A DNA stretch of 64,000 bases from Bacillota bacterium. GTDB taxonomy: Bacteria > Bacillota_A > Clostridia > Lachnospirales > Lachnospiraceae. The notes under the pieces were generated by a model, which did not search any database, was not told where the DNA came from, and saw only the letters and a program-made list of their open reading frames with translations. Positions 46,316 through 55,186 of the stretch are shown here, piece by piece (the stretch's first letter is position 1; each line of letters opens with the position of its first letter). Location: the NCBI GenBank assembly GCA_023407175.1, contig JAEYMU010000026.1:54317-118316 (forward strand), read 5' to 3'. Position numbers and translations under genes: made by a program.

Positions 46316-47875
46316 ATGAAAAAGAAAATGACAGCGGTGGCAGAATGGATTCTTCTTGCCGCATTGGCGGTTGCAGTGATTCTTCTTGTATTCGCGGTAA
46401 AGGACAGGAAGGAAACAGTAAGCGCAATGGTGGATATGAGTAATTCCAAGCTTGTGCTTTACGAGGGCCCAAAATCCCTAAAGGATGCGACCGCCGAGGA
46501 TTTAAAAACAGTAAACGAAACACAGAGAGATTTTTCCCTGATGCACTGTACGGACACAAAGGTTAATGTCAACGGCTATGACTGCTATGTATACGATACG
46601 AACGTAAACAATAACCGGCAGTGGTATTCTGATTACTTGCCGCCCCAGTCCAGAACTCCGATTACCTATTTCGATTTTGAGGGAGTAGCCGATATTACCA
46701 TAACCGTACCAAATATTGAGCTTGAGACGGTTCGTATCAGTCCGGAAAGCAGCGGTATCGAACCGGTTATTAATGCAGCCGAGCATACGGTTTCCTTCAC
46801 CCTGACACAGCAGGGCGACTATACGTTGGAGTTTAATGATTCCCCCTCCCGCGCCCTTCACATTTTTGCTAACCCCCTGGAGATTGATCCTCCGAAGGAC
46901 GGGGATGAGGGTGTGGTATATATTGGTCCCGGAGAATGGAATATCGATTCTATTATCCTGGAGGATAATCAAACCCTGTATCTTGCAGGAGGCGCAGTAG
47001 TCCACGGTGTCATTCAGGCGAACTATGCCTCAAACATCAAGGTGATGGGCAGAGGCATTCTGGACGGCTCCACCTTTGACGGCTGGAAGGGGCGGACGGC
47101 TTTGGTTCCGCTTAAATTTGACCATTGTGATAATGTAGAGCTTGATGATATTCTGGTGCTAAACCCCAACGCGTGGGTATGCTCTGCTTTAAGCTCTACG
47201 AACGGTGTTATTGACGGAATTAAAATTATTTCCTCCAGGCCCAACGGAGACGGAATTACCCTTCAATCCTGCCAGAATTATGTGGTTAAAAACTGCTTCG
47301 TCAGAAGCTGGGATGATTCCCTGGTGGTGAAGAATTATGAGGGAAGCTCCAAGGACATTACCTTTCAGGACAACCAGCTTTGGACCGACCTTGCCCAATC
47401 CATGGAAATCGGATATGAGACAAATAAGGGAAAGCAGGAGAATGTCACCATCAGTAATATTACCTTTGAGAACATTACGGTATTGAATAATTTCCACAAG
47501 CCGGTGATATCCGTCCATAATGCGGATGATGCCACTGTCTCGGACATTACCTTCAAGAATATTACGGTGGAAAATGCCCAGATGGGCTCGGGAGATGGGG
47601 ATGAGATGCCTTATCTGATTGATCTTGATATCACCCAGAATTCGAGCTGGTCCTCCACCAAGGAGCGGGGCCATATTAAAAATGTGGTCATCGACGGAGT
47701 TAATGTCTTGGCGGGTAAATTTAACGCCTCCAGAATTAAGGGCTACGATGAAGCCCATATAGTTGATGGTATTACAATCAAAAATCTGACGATTTTGGGA
47801 GAGAAGATTACCAGCCTTGAACAGGGAAAATTTGAAATTGATGATGCATCCACCAAAAACCTGGTGCTGGAATAA
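46316..47875 (+). CDS. Membrane-anchored right-handed beta-helix glycoside hydrolase, GH28-like
   Basis: A 519-residue protein with an N-terminal membrane anchor (residues ~9-28), a beta-sandwich-like region and a right-handed parallel beta-helix from about residue 200. Acidic motifs NGDGI (near base 47241) and WDDSL (near 47309) fit the catalytic Asp positions of GH28, but the GHG and RxK motifs of polygalacturonases are not evident. GH49 dextranase/isopullulanase enzymes share the fold. Its place in an alpha-glucoside locus hints at an alpha-glucan rather than pectin. It would act outside the cell. AAGGAGG precedes the ATG. Confidence 0.7.
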   Translation: MKKKMTAVAEWILLAALAVAVILLVFAVKDRKETVSAMVDMSNSKLVLYEGPKSLKDATAEDLKTVNETQRDFSLMHCTDTKVNVNGYDCYVYDTNVNNNRQWYSDYLPPQSRTPITYFDFEGVADITITVPNIELETVRISPESSGIEPVINAAEHTVSFTLTQQGDYTLEFNDSPSRALHIFANPLEIDPPKDGDEGVVYIGPGEWNIDSIILEDNQTLYLAGGAVVHGVIQANYASNIKVMGRGILDGSTFDGWKGRTALVPLKFDHCDNVELDDILVLNPNAWVCSALSSTNGVIDGIKIISSRPNGDGITLQSCQNYVVKNCFVRSWDDSLVVKNYEGSSKDITFQDNQLWTDLAQSMEIGYETNKGKQENVTISNITFENITVLNNFHKPVISVHNADDATVSDITFKNITVENAQMGSGDGDEMPYLIDLDITQNSSWSSTKERGHIKNVVIDGVNVLAGKFNASRIKGYDEAHIVDGITIKNLTILGEKITSLEQGKFEIDDASTKNLVLE

Positions 47876-47911
47876 TCGTGGAGGCCGCATCGGGCGGCGG
47901 ATTGGAGGATT

Positions 47912-48538
47912 ATGAAGCTTATAAGAAGAATTTTAATTGTACTCCTGCTGGTATCTGTGGCTGGACTTACATTATACAGGCAAAATGGTATAACACCGCC
48001 TCCCCAGGTAATACCGGAGGAAAATGTAACTGTCGTTGAGGCCAGGGAGCAGACCGAGGCAGAGGAAAATCCGGCCTTTATAAAAGAGGATTACCAATTA
48101 GTACTTCCGGAAGGGGAGAATGTGGCACTGGATAAGAAAATCGAGGCCAGCAGCTATACCCAGGTATACAATGCACCCAAGGCGGTGGACGGGGATGCGA
48201 AGGGAGCTTCTTACTGGGAAGGAAAATCGGATTACCCAAATCTTCTGACAGTAGACCTGGGAGAAGATACAAAAATACATGCGGTAAGACTGGCCCTTAA
48301 CCCGGATGCCATCTGGGGGAAACGTACCCAGACAATCGCAGTAAATATCAGCGAGGATGGAACGAATTTTACCGAGCTGGTGAAAACAAAGGAATATACC
48401 TTTGATCCGGATTACGGCAACGAGACGCAAATAACCTTTGATGCAACGCAGGCAAGATATGTCCAGCTGATCATTACCGCCAATACGGGGGCCGGAGGCG
48501 GACAGATTGCCGAATTTGAGGTATACAGCGCTGATTAA
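47912..48538 (+). CDS. Membrane-anchored F5/8 type C (CBM32-like) carbohydrate-binding protein
   Basis: A 208-residue protein with an N-terminal anchor helix (residues ~5-22), a Glu/Pro-rich spacer, and a discoidin/CBM32-type domain (about 68-207) with ENVALDKKIEASS, AVDGD and the ending GGQIAEFEVYS. The protein has no catalytic domain. It follows the GH28-like gene by 36 bases and probably holds glycan near that enzyme. GGAGG precedes the ATG at 47912. Confidence 0.85.
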   Translation: MKLIRRILIVLLLVSVAGLTLYRQNGITPPPQVIPEENVTVVEAREQTEAEENPAFIKEDYQLVLPEGENVALDKKIEASSYTQVYNAPKAVDGDAKGASYWEGKSDYPNLLTVDLGEDTKIHAVRLALNPDAIWGKRTQTIAVNISEDGTNFTELVKTKEYTFDPDYGNETQITFDATQARYVQLIITANTGAGGGQIAEFEVYSAD

Positions 48539-48567
48539 TTTCCCTGTAGGGAAAGAAAGGACAAATG

Positions 48568-50649
48568 ATGAGAAGCTTGAAGGAAATCACCCGTTTCTTT
48601 GGTAAACGAAGGCTTAATCTGCACAGCATCCGGTTAAAGCTAATCGGTGTATTCCTAATTCCCACGGCTTTCTTGATGCTACTTGGGGTAATAAGCTATC
48701 AGATGGCCGCAAAGGGCCTGATTGAAAATTATGAGACCAACGGTCAGGTCAGTCTTAACATGATGAGCGAGTACTATGCAATGGGTCTGAACAATATATC
48801 AGAGAAGGCAATCCAGCTGGTATCCGACGACAGCCTTCAAAAATATTATTCCGGTTATTATTCACAGACCCCCACTGAGGAGGCAAGCCGCAAAAGCGAG
48901 GTGCAAAAAAAGATTCTGGCTGTGGATGCGGCTGATGAATTCATAGACTTTATCTATATCTTTGCCGACTATGGTTATCCCGTGGTATCCTCGAGTACGC
49001 TTAATAAGGATTTTTATCAAACCTTTCTATCCGGGGAGGAGGCAAAAAGGCTTAAGGACAGCGGTGCTTCCGAGCTATGGCTTGGCAGTCATCCTACTCT
49101 CGATGAAGTCTTTCCGGCAAATTCCGGGGAATACGCCCTGACCTATATTCGCAAGCTCAACAATTCTGCCTTTGGGCAAATCGGGTATCTGGTTCTGGAT
49201 ATTGATAAGGACTTTGTACAAAATCTCTTGAAGAAGACGGATTTTGGCAAAGGCAGTATCACTGGCTTTGTGACGGACGACGGTAAGACAATCTTCAATA
49301 CAAGCCTTAAGGAGGATTTTGACCTGACCGAAGAGGCCTTCTATCAGAAGGCATTGCAGCAATCCGATGCAGCCTCCGGCTCTGAGTATGTTACTCTTTG
49401 GGATAAGAGCTATTTGTTTATCTATGCAAGACTTAATATAGGCGATGCGATGGTGGTGGCTCTGATCCCAAGAACAGAGGTCATCGGGCAAGCCAGAACA
49501 GTCAAGACCGTGACTGTAATTATTGTGCTTTTGACCTGTATCATAGCTTTGACCGTCGGTCTGCTGATTTCCAACGGGATAGGGAAAACCATACATAAAA
49601 CCAACCGAGTGCTGGAGCAGGTAGCAAAGGGGGATCTTACGGTTCAGGTAAAAATCCGGCGAAAGGACGAATTTCAAATTCTGGGCTCCAGCATTAACCG
49701 GATGCTGTCCAGTATGAAGGCGTTAATTGACAAGATGTCCGGGGTCAGCATAGGCTGTACGATATCGGCGGAGGCAGTGGAAGAGGCTTCCGGGGAATTG
49801 TCAGATACGTCGGAAAAAATCGCCGGTGCGGTTACGGATATTGAGCAGGGAGTATCCCAACAGGCTAAGGATGCGGAGAAATGCCTGCTTTTAATGTCGG
49901 AGCTTGCCAACCAGATTACTCTTGTCAAGGAAAGTACCGATGAAATCGGAAGAATTGCGGAGGATACGAAGGCTACTGTGGATAGTGGAGTAAATTCCAT
50001 GCAGGCCTTAAGCAAAAAGCACCGAAATACCGCAGATATAACCTGCAGGATCAGTGAGGATATCAGTAAGCTGATGTCAGAGTCCGGCTCGGTTATGGAC
50101 ATTATACGAACCATGGATGAAATTACGGAGCAGACCAATCTTTTGGCGCTGAATGCCATGATTGAGGCGGCAAGAGCCGGAGAAAGCGGAAAGGGCTTTG
50201 CCGTAGTAGCGGAGGAAATCCGAAAGCTGGCTGAGAAATCTGCGAAGGAAGCCTCGAATATTAAGCTGATCATTACAAATATTCAGGAGCGGACCGGTGA
50301 GACGGCACAAACCATACACAGAGCCGAAGCGACGGTTACGGATCAGGAGCAGACCTTAAAGGAGACAATGGAGAATTTCGACCGACTTATCCTTCGAGTC
50401 GAGCGGTTGACCAGTCATCTGGACAATATTACCACCGGTATGGTGAAGATGGGGAAGGCAAAGGAAGAAACGCTGTCCTCCATAGAAAGCATTTCCTCAA
50501 CATTGGAGGAAACGGTGGCGGCTTCCATTGAGGTAAATACAACCGCGGGGCAGCAGCTGGCCTTTGTGGAACGGTTAAGACAGGCGGTGCTTCAGTTAAG
50601 CGGGGATGCCGATAAGCTGAAGGAAGCAGTAAGTGTGTTTGATATATAA
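48568..50649 (+). CDS. Methyl-accepting chemotaxis protein
   Basis: A chemoreceptor of about 693 residues: a membrane helix near residues 27-46, a ~260-residue outside Cache-like sensor, a second helix near 312-335, HAMP, and the signalling domain with the hairpin tip [19 protein letters not shown]. It lies 30 bases after the CBM32 gene, so it is likely co-transcribed. This suggests that the cell swims toward a product or substrate of the locus. Two adjacent ATGs (48565, 48568) are possible; the second has better spacing from AAAGG. The chaperone-type sensor lies outside the membrane. Confidence 0.93.
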   Translation: MRSLKEITRFFGKRRLNLHSIRLKLIGVFLIPTAFLMLLGVISYQMAAKGLIENYETNGQVSLNMMSEYYAMGLNNISEKAIQLVSDDSLQKYYSGYYSQTPTEEASRKSEVQKKILAVDAADEFIDFIYIFADYGYPVVSSSTLNKDFYQTFLSGEEAKRLKDSGASELWLGSHPTLDEVFPANSGEYALTYIRKLNNSAFGQIGYLVLDIDKDFVQNLLKKTDFGKGSITGFVTDDGKTIFNTSLKEDFDLTEEAFYQKALQQSDAASGSEYVTLWDKSYLFIYARLNIGDAMVVALIPRTEVIGQARTVKTVTVIIVLLTCIIALTVGLLISNGIGKTIHKTNRVLEQVAKGDLTVQVKIRRKDEFQILGSSINRMLSSMKALIDKMSGVSIGCTISAEAVEEASGELSDTSEKIAGAVTDIEQGVSQQAKDAEKCLLLMSELANQITLVKESTDEIGRIAEDTKATVDSGVNSMQALSKKHRNTADITCRISEDISKLMSESGSVMDIIRTMDEITEQTNLLALNAMIEAARAGESGKGFAVVAEEIRKLAEKSAKEASNIKLIITNIQERTGETAQTIHRAEATVTDQEQTLKETMENFDRLILRVERLTSHLDNITTGMVKMGKAKEETLSSIESISSTLEETVAASIEVNTTAGQQLAFVERLRQAVLQLSGDADKLKEAVSVFDI

Positions 50650-50673
50650 ATCGGGTACAGGTATATAATTCTT

Positions 50674-50730
50674 GGCGGCACCGGGCAAACGCTGGCATAG
50701 CGGGCTATGCTGTGGCTTGGCGGTGCTGCC
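50674..50730. repeat. GC-rich nested palindrome
   Basis: GGCGGCACCG (50674-50683) pairs with CGGTGCTGCC (50721-50730), with one G-U, around an inner hairpin GCATAGC/GCTATGC (50695-50710). It lies 25 bases after the chemoreceptor gene. There is no T-run, so it is either a terminator without tail or a REP-like repeat. The remainder of the gap to 50946 shows no gene. Confidence 0.55.
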
Positions 50731-50946
50731 GTTCCAGCTCCTTCTAAGGTTACAGTATGGAAACCATTTGCTCTCGGGGTCTATCACCTTCCCTGCGAGT
50801 TTGAATTGCAATCCTTTTAAGCAATAAATTCTATGAAACAGTGGACTTTTTCATCATTTCTTAGTATGATGCTAACTGTGGAATGAGGTGATACGAGGAA
50901 TTTACCGCCTGCCACTGATAGAATTGCTTATAAGGAGAACACACAA

Positions 50947-51606
50947 ATGAAATTCAGCTTCAAGGATAAGAAGCGCATCCTGACCGTGCTTACAGCCGTT
51001 ATCTTTATGGGCTTTTCTCTGTCCTTTCTGATTCGCGTCAATTTTGGAACAGATCCCTGCTCCTGTATGAATCTTGGTATATCCGGCAGGCTTGGGATCA
51101 GCTTTGGAACCTGGCAGGTTATACTCAATGTAATTATGTTTTTAATTGTTGCAGTGCTTGACCGCTCCCATATCGGCTGGGGAACCCTGGCAAATATGTT
51201 TCTGGTGGGATATTGCGCCGACTTTTTTAAATGGCTGTTTGATCAGCTTTTGCCGGCGGAAGCATTTACCCATTTCTCTGTCCGTATCCTCGTGCTGATT
51301 CCGGCATTGCTTCTGTTTATATTTTCGGCAGCCGTCTATATGTCCGTTAATCTTGGGACTGCGCCCTATGATGCCTGCGTATTCATTCTGGCCTCTCGCC
51401 TTAGATTTCTTCCGTTTCGCGGCATTCGCATGGCCTGGGATATTACTGCCTGCATCATCGGTGTGCTGACGGGCAATCGCCTGGGAATAGTAACTGTGGC
51501 TATGGCCGTCCTGCTGGGACCCGTTATTGCCTGGGTCCACAGCAAAATAGAAATGCTTTTTCAGCCGGCTCCCATGTCTGTTCCGGTGTCCGGTTCCCGG
51601 CCGTAG
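50947..51606 (+). CDS. YczE/YyaS/YitT family membrane protein
   Basis: A 219-residue integral membrane protein with about five helices. FLIRVNFGTDPCSCMNLGIS and VNLGTAPYDAC are the repeated half-motifs typical of YczE-like proteins. In Bacillus the family member is linked to lipopeptide production, but no general function is known. AAGGAG precedes the ATG. It is the last ordinary chromosomal gene before the phage-tail cluster. Confidence 0.8.
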   Translation: MKFSFKDKKRILTVLTAVIFMGFSLSFLIRVNFGTDPCSCMNLGISGRLGISFGTWQVILNVIMFLIVAVLDRSHIGWGTLANMFLVGYCADFFKWLFDQLLPAEAFTHFSVRILVLIPALLLFIFSAAVYMSVNLGTAPYDACVFILASRLRFLPFRGIRMAWDITACIIGVLTGNRLGIVTVAMAVLLGPVIAWVHSKIEMLFQPAPMSVPVSGSRP

Positions 51607-51623
51607 ATAGAACCGGGACAACA

Positions 51624-52304
51624 TTATAAGCCCTGATACAGCCAGGCGCTCTCGGCTATTTCAAAGTCGGTGAGCGGCAGCTGCCCGTCAGAACCGTATA
51701 CGGTCATCTGCTTATCACATTGATAGCAGATGGGCTTATTGGAATTATAGATAATGTTGTCACAATAGATGCACTGTGCTTTCTTAAAAATAAATTTTCT
51801 TTCTTCCTCGTCATAAAAATGCCGGTATAGTTTTTGGTCAACATCAGTCATACCGTAATGCTTTACACTATAGAGCCATTTTTCGTAAAATTCCCGGGCG
51901 TATTTTGCGCATTCCAGGGATATGTTAAATAAATTGGAGATTTCCCGGATATTGACCAGCCTCGAAAAATATAATGCAATGGAGGGGCAAAGGATGTTAC
52001 TGGAGAATAGGTTTGCTTCTGTTTCATTCTCCGTATCCAGTTCGATATGACCCAGTTCGTGCATCAGGGAAAAGCGTATCCGGCGCCCGGATTTTTTATC
52101 ATTATAATAAATAGTATCGCCGATAGTACAGGCATCCGGGCTAAGGGCCATGCAGGCCTGATATTTATTTTCTGACAATTGGGAATATTTCATGCACTGA
52201 TAGCCTTTTTTCAGAAGCAGGTCAAAGCAGTCAAAGGGAAGCCCGGTTATCTCGCATTGTTCATAAATTAAATATACGGCATATCTTATTTTATCATAAT
52301 CCAT
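51624..52304 (-). CDS. ImmA/IrrE-family metallo-endopeptidase
   Basis: A 226-residue protease with the zinc motif HELGH (residues 82-86) followed by the acidic IELDTENETEANLF helix. A C-terminal zinc-ribbon-like element has paired cysteines at 178, 181, 193 and 196, an addition beyond the basic ImmA fold. ImmA proteases cleave XRE-type repressors of mobile elements in response to DNA damage or signals. Here it follows the repressor gene by three bases, so it most likely triggers induction of the tail cluster. Confidence 0.9.
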   Translation of the reverse strand: MDYDKIRYAVYLIYEQCEITGLPFDCFDLLLKKGYQCMKYSQLSENKYQACMALSPDACTIGDTIYYNDKKSGRRIRFSLMHELGHIELDTENETEANLFSSNILCPSIALYFSRLVNIREISNLFNISLECAKYAREFYEKWLYSVKHYGMTDVDQKLYRHFYDEEERKFIFKKAQCIYCDNIIYNSNKPICYQCDKQMTVYGSDGQLPLTDFEIAESAWLYQGL

Positions 52305-52307
52305 TCA

Positions 52308-52646
52308 CTATTCCTCATCCTCTGATAAAATTATCTTGGCCAGATTCATTTTTTCCTGGGGTGTCAGGCCATTTTTTCCTCTGGTATATATTTTTATCAT
52401 TTCCTCATAAGTAATCTGCTGTTCTGTTTTTTTACCCTCAAGCAGGTCAGAGCTATTGACTCCCAGCCAGCCTGCAATTAATTGAATTTTATCCATGCGA
52501 GGGAGCTTTTGACCGGTGCACCAGTTAGACACGGTAGAAGAGCTTACGCTGATAAAATCCACCAGATCCTTCTGGGATTTGTTTCTTTTTTCTAAGGTAT
52601 CGGTAAGGTTTTTGGAAAAAACCTTCCGGATTTCTTCTTCAGACAT
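52308..52646 (-). CDS. XRE-family (CI-like) repressor
   Basis: A 112-residue regulator with an N-terminal helix-turn-helix (SQKDLVDFISVSSSTVSNW ... KLPRMDKIQLIAGWLGV). The C-terminal ~40 residues would be the target for the neighbouring ImmA protease. AGGAGG seven bases before the ATG at 52646 fixes the start. Its own promoter (52669-52697) overlaps an operator-like repeat, so it should regulate both itself and the divergent promoter. Confidence 0.92.
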   Translation of the reverse strand: MSEEEIRKVFSKNLTDTLEKRNKSQKDLVDFISVSSSTVSNWCTGQKLPRMDKIQLIAGWLGVNSSDLLEGKKTEQQITYEEMIKIYTRGKNGLTPQEKMNLAKIILSEDEE

Positions 52647-52668
52647 GACATTTCCTCCTTTCCTATTA

Positions 52669-52697
52669 ATTATAGCACGTGAAAAGCCTGATTGCAA
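52669..52697 (-). promoter_or_regulatory. Leftward promoter of the repressor gene
   Basis: On the minus strand TTGCAA (52692-52697), a 17-base spacer and TATAAT (52669-52674). Operator O1 (52697-52709) abuts its -35 box. Confidence 0.75.
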
Positions 52698-52709
52698 GCT
52701 AAAAGCGAG
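52697..52709. promoter_or_regulatory. Repressor operator O1
   Basis: AGCTAAAAGCGAG, identical to O2 at 52758-52770, one base different from O3 at 52958-52970 (AGCCAAAAGCGAG) and partly matched at 52993-53002 (AGAAAGCGAA). Confidence 0.7.
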
Positions 52710-52748
52710 AAAATTACAAAATAAGTGCTAAAAAATTAAACTTATAGC

Positions 52749-52776
52749 TTGACAAATAGCTAAAAGCGAGTATAAT
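52749..52776 (+). promoter_or_regulatory. Rightward promoter with embedded operator O2
   Basis: Consensus TTGACA (52749-52754), a 16-base spacer and consensus TATAAT (52771-52776). O2 (52758-52770) fills most of the spacer, so bound repressor would block polymerase. Confidence 0.85.
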
Positions 52777-52815
52777 CAAAAATATATAATAATTCAGAAA
52801 GCAATCCTTTCGCCT

Positions 52816-52959
52816 ATGAAAGGAAATAACAGGGAAGCTTCCCTTTGCTCTCAAGTTGATGCCAGAGGCACATGTGCAAACTGCTTTTATTATAACCGGA
52901 CAGGATTATCAAAGACGGGCTTTCTGATTAATAAAGGGATTTTTATACCCACAGACTAG
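52816..52959 (+). CDS. Possible 47-residue Cys-containing phage protein
   Basis: An open frame just after the rightward promoter. The product contains CSQVDARGTCANCFYY, with three cysteines in CX8CXXC spacing, and ends GIFIPTD. There is no good ribosome binding site, so translation is doubtful unless the message is near-leaderless. Its stop lies in operator O3. Confidence 0.3.
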   Translation: MKGNNREASLCSQVDARGTCANCFYYNRTGLSKTGFLINKGIFIPTD

Positions 52960-53002
52960 CCAAAAGCGAGTAAAAATTGTTGAAAAATTAATAGAAAGCG
53001 AA
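52958..53002. promoter_or_regulatory. Downstream operators O3 and O4-like site
   Basis: AGCCAAAAGCGAG (52958-52970) and the weaker AGAAAGCGAA (52993-53002) lie about 190-230 bases beyond the promoter, in the leader before the first well-supported rightward gene. Confidence 0.5.
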
Positions 53003-53090
53003 TTGGAAAGCAATGGCGCATTGCTGTTTAAGCAGAAATGGAGAAAGTGTGAAGAAAGGCATTCTTCACACTAGAAGAATGGAGATGGTT

Positions 53091-53384
53091 ATGGATAAAT
53101 TGATAATTCCAATCGATAAAACCGCAGTCACAGCTCAAAGAAAGCAATTATTGAAATATCTTTATGAAGCCAATGATATACGCAGTGATGCCCCGGTAAA
53201 GAAGCTGGAGGAGGCGTACCGGATCTTAAGCGTTGCCAAGGGAATTTATGATACCCTTCATAAGCTTGATTTATTGCCGGGACGCAAAGAGAGCTTGCAG
53301 GGAAATGAACTTAAGGAGGATATTAGCCGTATTGAAAATAAAATCAATTACCTGATGGAGGAGAGGAGAAGGAGGAGACGATGA
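53091..53384 (+). CDS. Small phage protein of unknown function
   Basis: A 97-residue, charged, helical protein ending in a run of six arginines (after LMEER). No family is recognised. GGAG six bases before the ATG at 53091 sets the start. Its stop overlaps the start of the activator gene (ATGA), so it belongs to the early regulatory operon under the repressor-controlled promoter. Confidence 0.7.
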   Translation: MDKLIIPIDKTAVTAQRKQLLKYLYEANDIRSDAPVKKLEEAYRILSVAKGIYDTLHKLDLLPGRKESLQGNELKEDISRIENKINYLMEERRRRRR

Positions 53385-53902
53385 ATAATCAAGGAATTGA
53401 AGAACAAAGAAAAACAGCAGAAAACAAAGAGGGGAAAAGAAAAGCAGAAGGGATGATTTTGGTGACAGAACAGATTCTAGGCCAGTACAGGGCAATTAAA
53501 AATGAGATTGAAGATTTAAGCTTTCGAATAAAAAGAGTAGAGGAGAAGGGGGTACCAATGGTATCGGACCGGGTAAGAGGCTCCTCCAGACATTTTCCGT
53601 ATATAGAAAAGTATTATTATATTACCGGGGTGGATGTAGAGGAGGATAATAAACGCAGAAAGCTGATACAGGAGCTTCAAAGGAAGCGTAATCAAAAGTT
53701 GGACGAGCTTTTGGAGCTGGAGAGCATAATTCATGATTACATTTATGAAATCCCGGACAGTGAGGTAAGACAAATATTTATCTTCCGTTATATTGACGGT
53801 CTGTCCCAGGAGGAAATCGGGATGAAGCTTCACATGGACCGAAGCGGAGTATCCAAAAGAATAACAAAATATCTGGATAGGACAGACTGCTTAGTGAAGT
53901 AG
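53381..53902 (+). CDS. Phage transcriptional activator with sigma-70 region 4-like domain (ArpU/DUF1492 type)
   Basis: A 173-residue protein: a coiled-coil-rich N-terminal part and a C-terminal sigma-region-4-like helix-turn-helix (residues ~125-168, FRYIDGLSQEEIGMKLHMDRS). Proteins of this kind switch on late genes of PBSX-like elements. The cluster's structural genes start beyond a hairpin and a pair of non-consensus promoters, which are natural targets. It overlaps the preceding gene by four bases. Confidence 0.8.
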   Translation: MNNQGIEEQRKTAENKEGKRKAEGMILVTEQILGQYRAIKNEIEDLSFRIKRVEEKGVPMVSDRVRGSSRHFPYIEKYYYITGVDVEEDNKRRKLIQELQRKRNQKLDELLELESIIHDYIYEIPDSEVRQIFIFRYIDGLSQEEIGMKLHMDRSGVSKRITKYLDRTDCLVK

Positions 53903-53917
53903 TTTTCTATCCGGTGA

Positions 53918-53956
53918 AAATGCAGCTGGAGGCAGTATGGCCGGACAGCTGCATTT
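53918..53956 (+). terminator. Hairpin closing the early operon
   Basis: AAATGCAGCTG (53918-53928) pairs perfectly with CAGCTGCATTT (53946-53956). A TTTTTT run follows about 14 bases later rather than directly, so it may be a weak terminator. Confidence 0.55.
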
Positions 53957-53992
53957 GCAATCTGATAGTTTTTTAGTCTACCAGAGGATTGG

Positions 53993-54119
53993 CACACATA
54001 TCACATTGGAAGCTGTTATAATCGTAGTATGGAAAGCTGTAGTACTTTCCAGCAGAAAAGAAAATCCAACCTTCACACATATCACATTACAGTCTGCTAT
54101 AATCGTATTATGGAAGCTT
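53993..54119 (+). promoter_or_regulatory. Tandem late promoters formed by an 81-bp-spaced direct repeat
   Basis: CACACATATCACATT, then TG-N-TATAATCGTA-N-TATGGAA, occurs at 53993-54036 and again at 54074-54115. The extended -10 boxes are at 54017-54022 and 54098-54103. Neither copy has a TTGACA-like -35; the conserved CACACATATCACATT replaces it and is a candidate activator site. Confidence 0.65.
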
Positions 54120-54480
54120 ATGAATAACATTCGGACAGAACAAAAGTTGATATAAGCTGATTTACTACTTAAGGCATTTACATCAGGCATCCCTGAATAC
54201 CCTTGGGGGTGCCATTGTTTTGCCTTGTTATGTGTGAAACGATCGAATATAGGTGGTGTCTATGACACGGGGCAATGTAATCAAATTATAATAGCGGGTG
54301 GGCAGCTGATTACATAATTAGAACTGGTTGGAGAGAGAGGTAATGTCGGAGTACTCTGAGATTTATATAGATTAAGATAATTGTCTTTTCTGCCGGCAGA
54401 CGTAAAAGAACCGGCATGTATGCTATATCGTGAGAGGGAACACTCGTAGAAAACCGTAGATATGGGAAGGAGAAGTCTAT
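54120..54480 (+). other. Long non-coding leader before the structural genes
   Basis: About 360 bases with no supported gene. It contains small dyads such as GTGTC-TAT-GACAC (about 54259-54271) and TGCCGGCA, and one more TATAAT near 54287. It may be an untranslated leader of the late operon. Confidence 0.5.
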
Positions 54481-54780
54481 ATGATATTTTCAGATTTGTT
54501 AAAGGCACAGGGCTTGTCGGAAGAGCAGGTCAAGGCAATCTATAGGGAAATGGCCGGGCACAGGATTTTCATCACGAAGGAAGAAAAAATCGAAGAGCGT
54601 TACCGGAAAATGAAGCTTCAAAGGGATGAACTAAAGGGCAGGCTGAAGCAGGCACAGGAAACCCTGGAGGAGCTTAACCGTACATTAAGGCCGGACCTTG
54701 CGGAGGGCAACCCAAAGCAGGAATCAATCATAAGACCGATATTAAGCAAAGAGGAAGTGAAGAAAAAGCATGATCAGTGA
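54481..54780 (+). CDS. Small coiled-coil protein resembling the N-terminus of phage scaffold GP20
   Basis: A 99-residue protein. The start (LLKAQGLSEEQVKAIYREM ... KEEKIEERYRKMKLQRDELK) resembles phage minor structural protein GP20 scaffolds, which are about twice as long, and is followed by a coiled coil and a charged tail. A head scaffold is unexpected in a cluster without a capsid. It may have been repurposed, or the likeness may be only general. AAGGAG precedes the ATG. It overlaps the next gene by 11 bases. Confidence 0.55.
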   Translation: MIFSDLLKAQGLSEEQVKAIYREMAGHRIFITKEEKIEERYRKMKLQRDELKGRLKQAQETLEELNRTLRPDLAEGNPKQESIIRPILSKEEVKKKHDQ

Positions 54781-55174
54781 GCTAAAGGCAGCAATCACCA
54801 GTAAATTACTGGAGGTATTTCCGACGGGTTATACTGTCTATGAGGAGGATTTACCGGAGACTATTGTTAAGCCGGCATTTTTAATCCAAATCACAAATCA
54901 AAGCTATGACAAGCAAACCGGCAGCAGGTACGTCAGTGATATCTCCTTCGACCTGTCCTATTTTAGTGATAAAGCGGGGCTTCGAGCCGACTGTATTCAG
55001 GTGCAGGAGAAGCTGCTTCGGGCCTTTGATGCGGTTGACACCTTTCGGGTAATCAAAAGAAATGCAAAAATAACAGACCAGATCCTGCATTTTACCTTTG
55101 ATATCCGGTATTCGGAAATACTTCAGGAAGATCAGAGTCTTATGCAGCAGCAACAAATAAATATACAATTTTAA
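54770..55174 (+). CDS. Phage tail terminator family protein
   Basis: A 134-residue protein whose pattern (AITSKLLEVFPTGYTVYEED, then VSDISFDLSYF) fits the tail terminator/completion family found just before sheath genes in PBSX-like tails. It would cap the tail tube at the distal end from the baseplate. In a headless particle this cap would close the tail. Its gene overlaps the preceding one and is followed by the sheath after 12 bases. Confidence 0.75.
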   Translation: MISELKAAITSKLLEVFPTGYTVYEEDLPETIVKPAFLIQITNQSYDKQTGSRYVSDISFDLSYFSDKAGLRADCIQVQEKLLRAFDAVDTFRVIKRNAKITDQILHFTFDIRYSEILQEDQSLMQQQQINIQF

Positions 55175-55186
55175 AGGAGGTTTATC

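Noticed and set aside
53993..54119. Pair of similar segments as a CRISPR fragment
   Set aside because: There are only two copies, they contain TATAAT boxes, and no cas genes are present. No CRISPR array was seen anywhere in the window.
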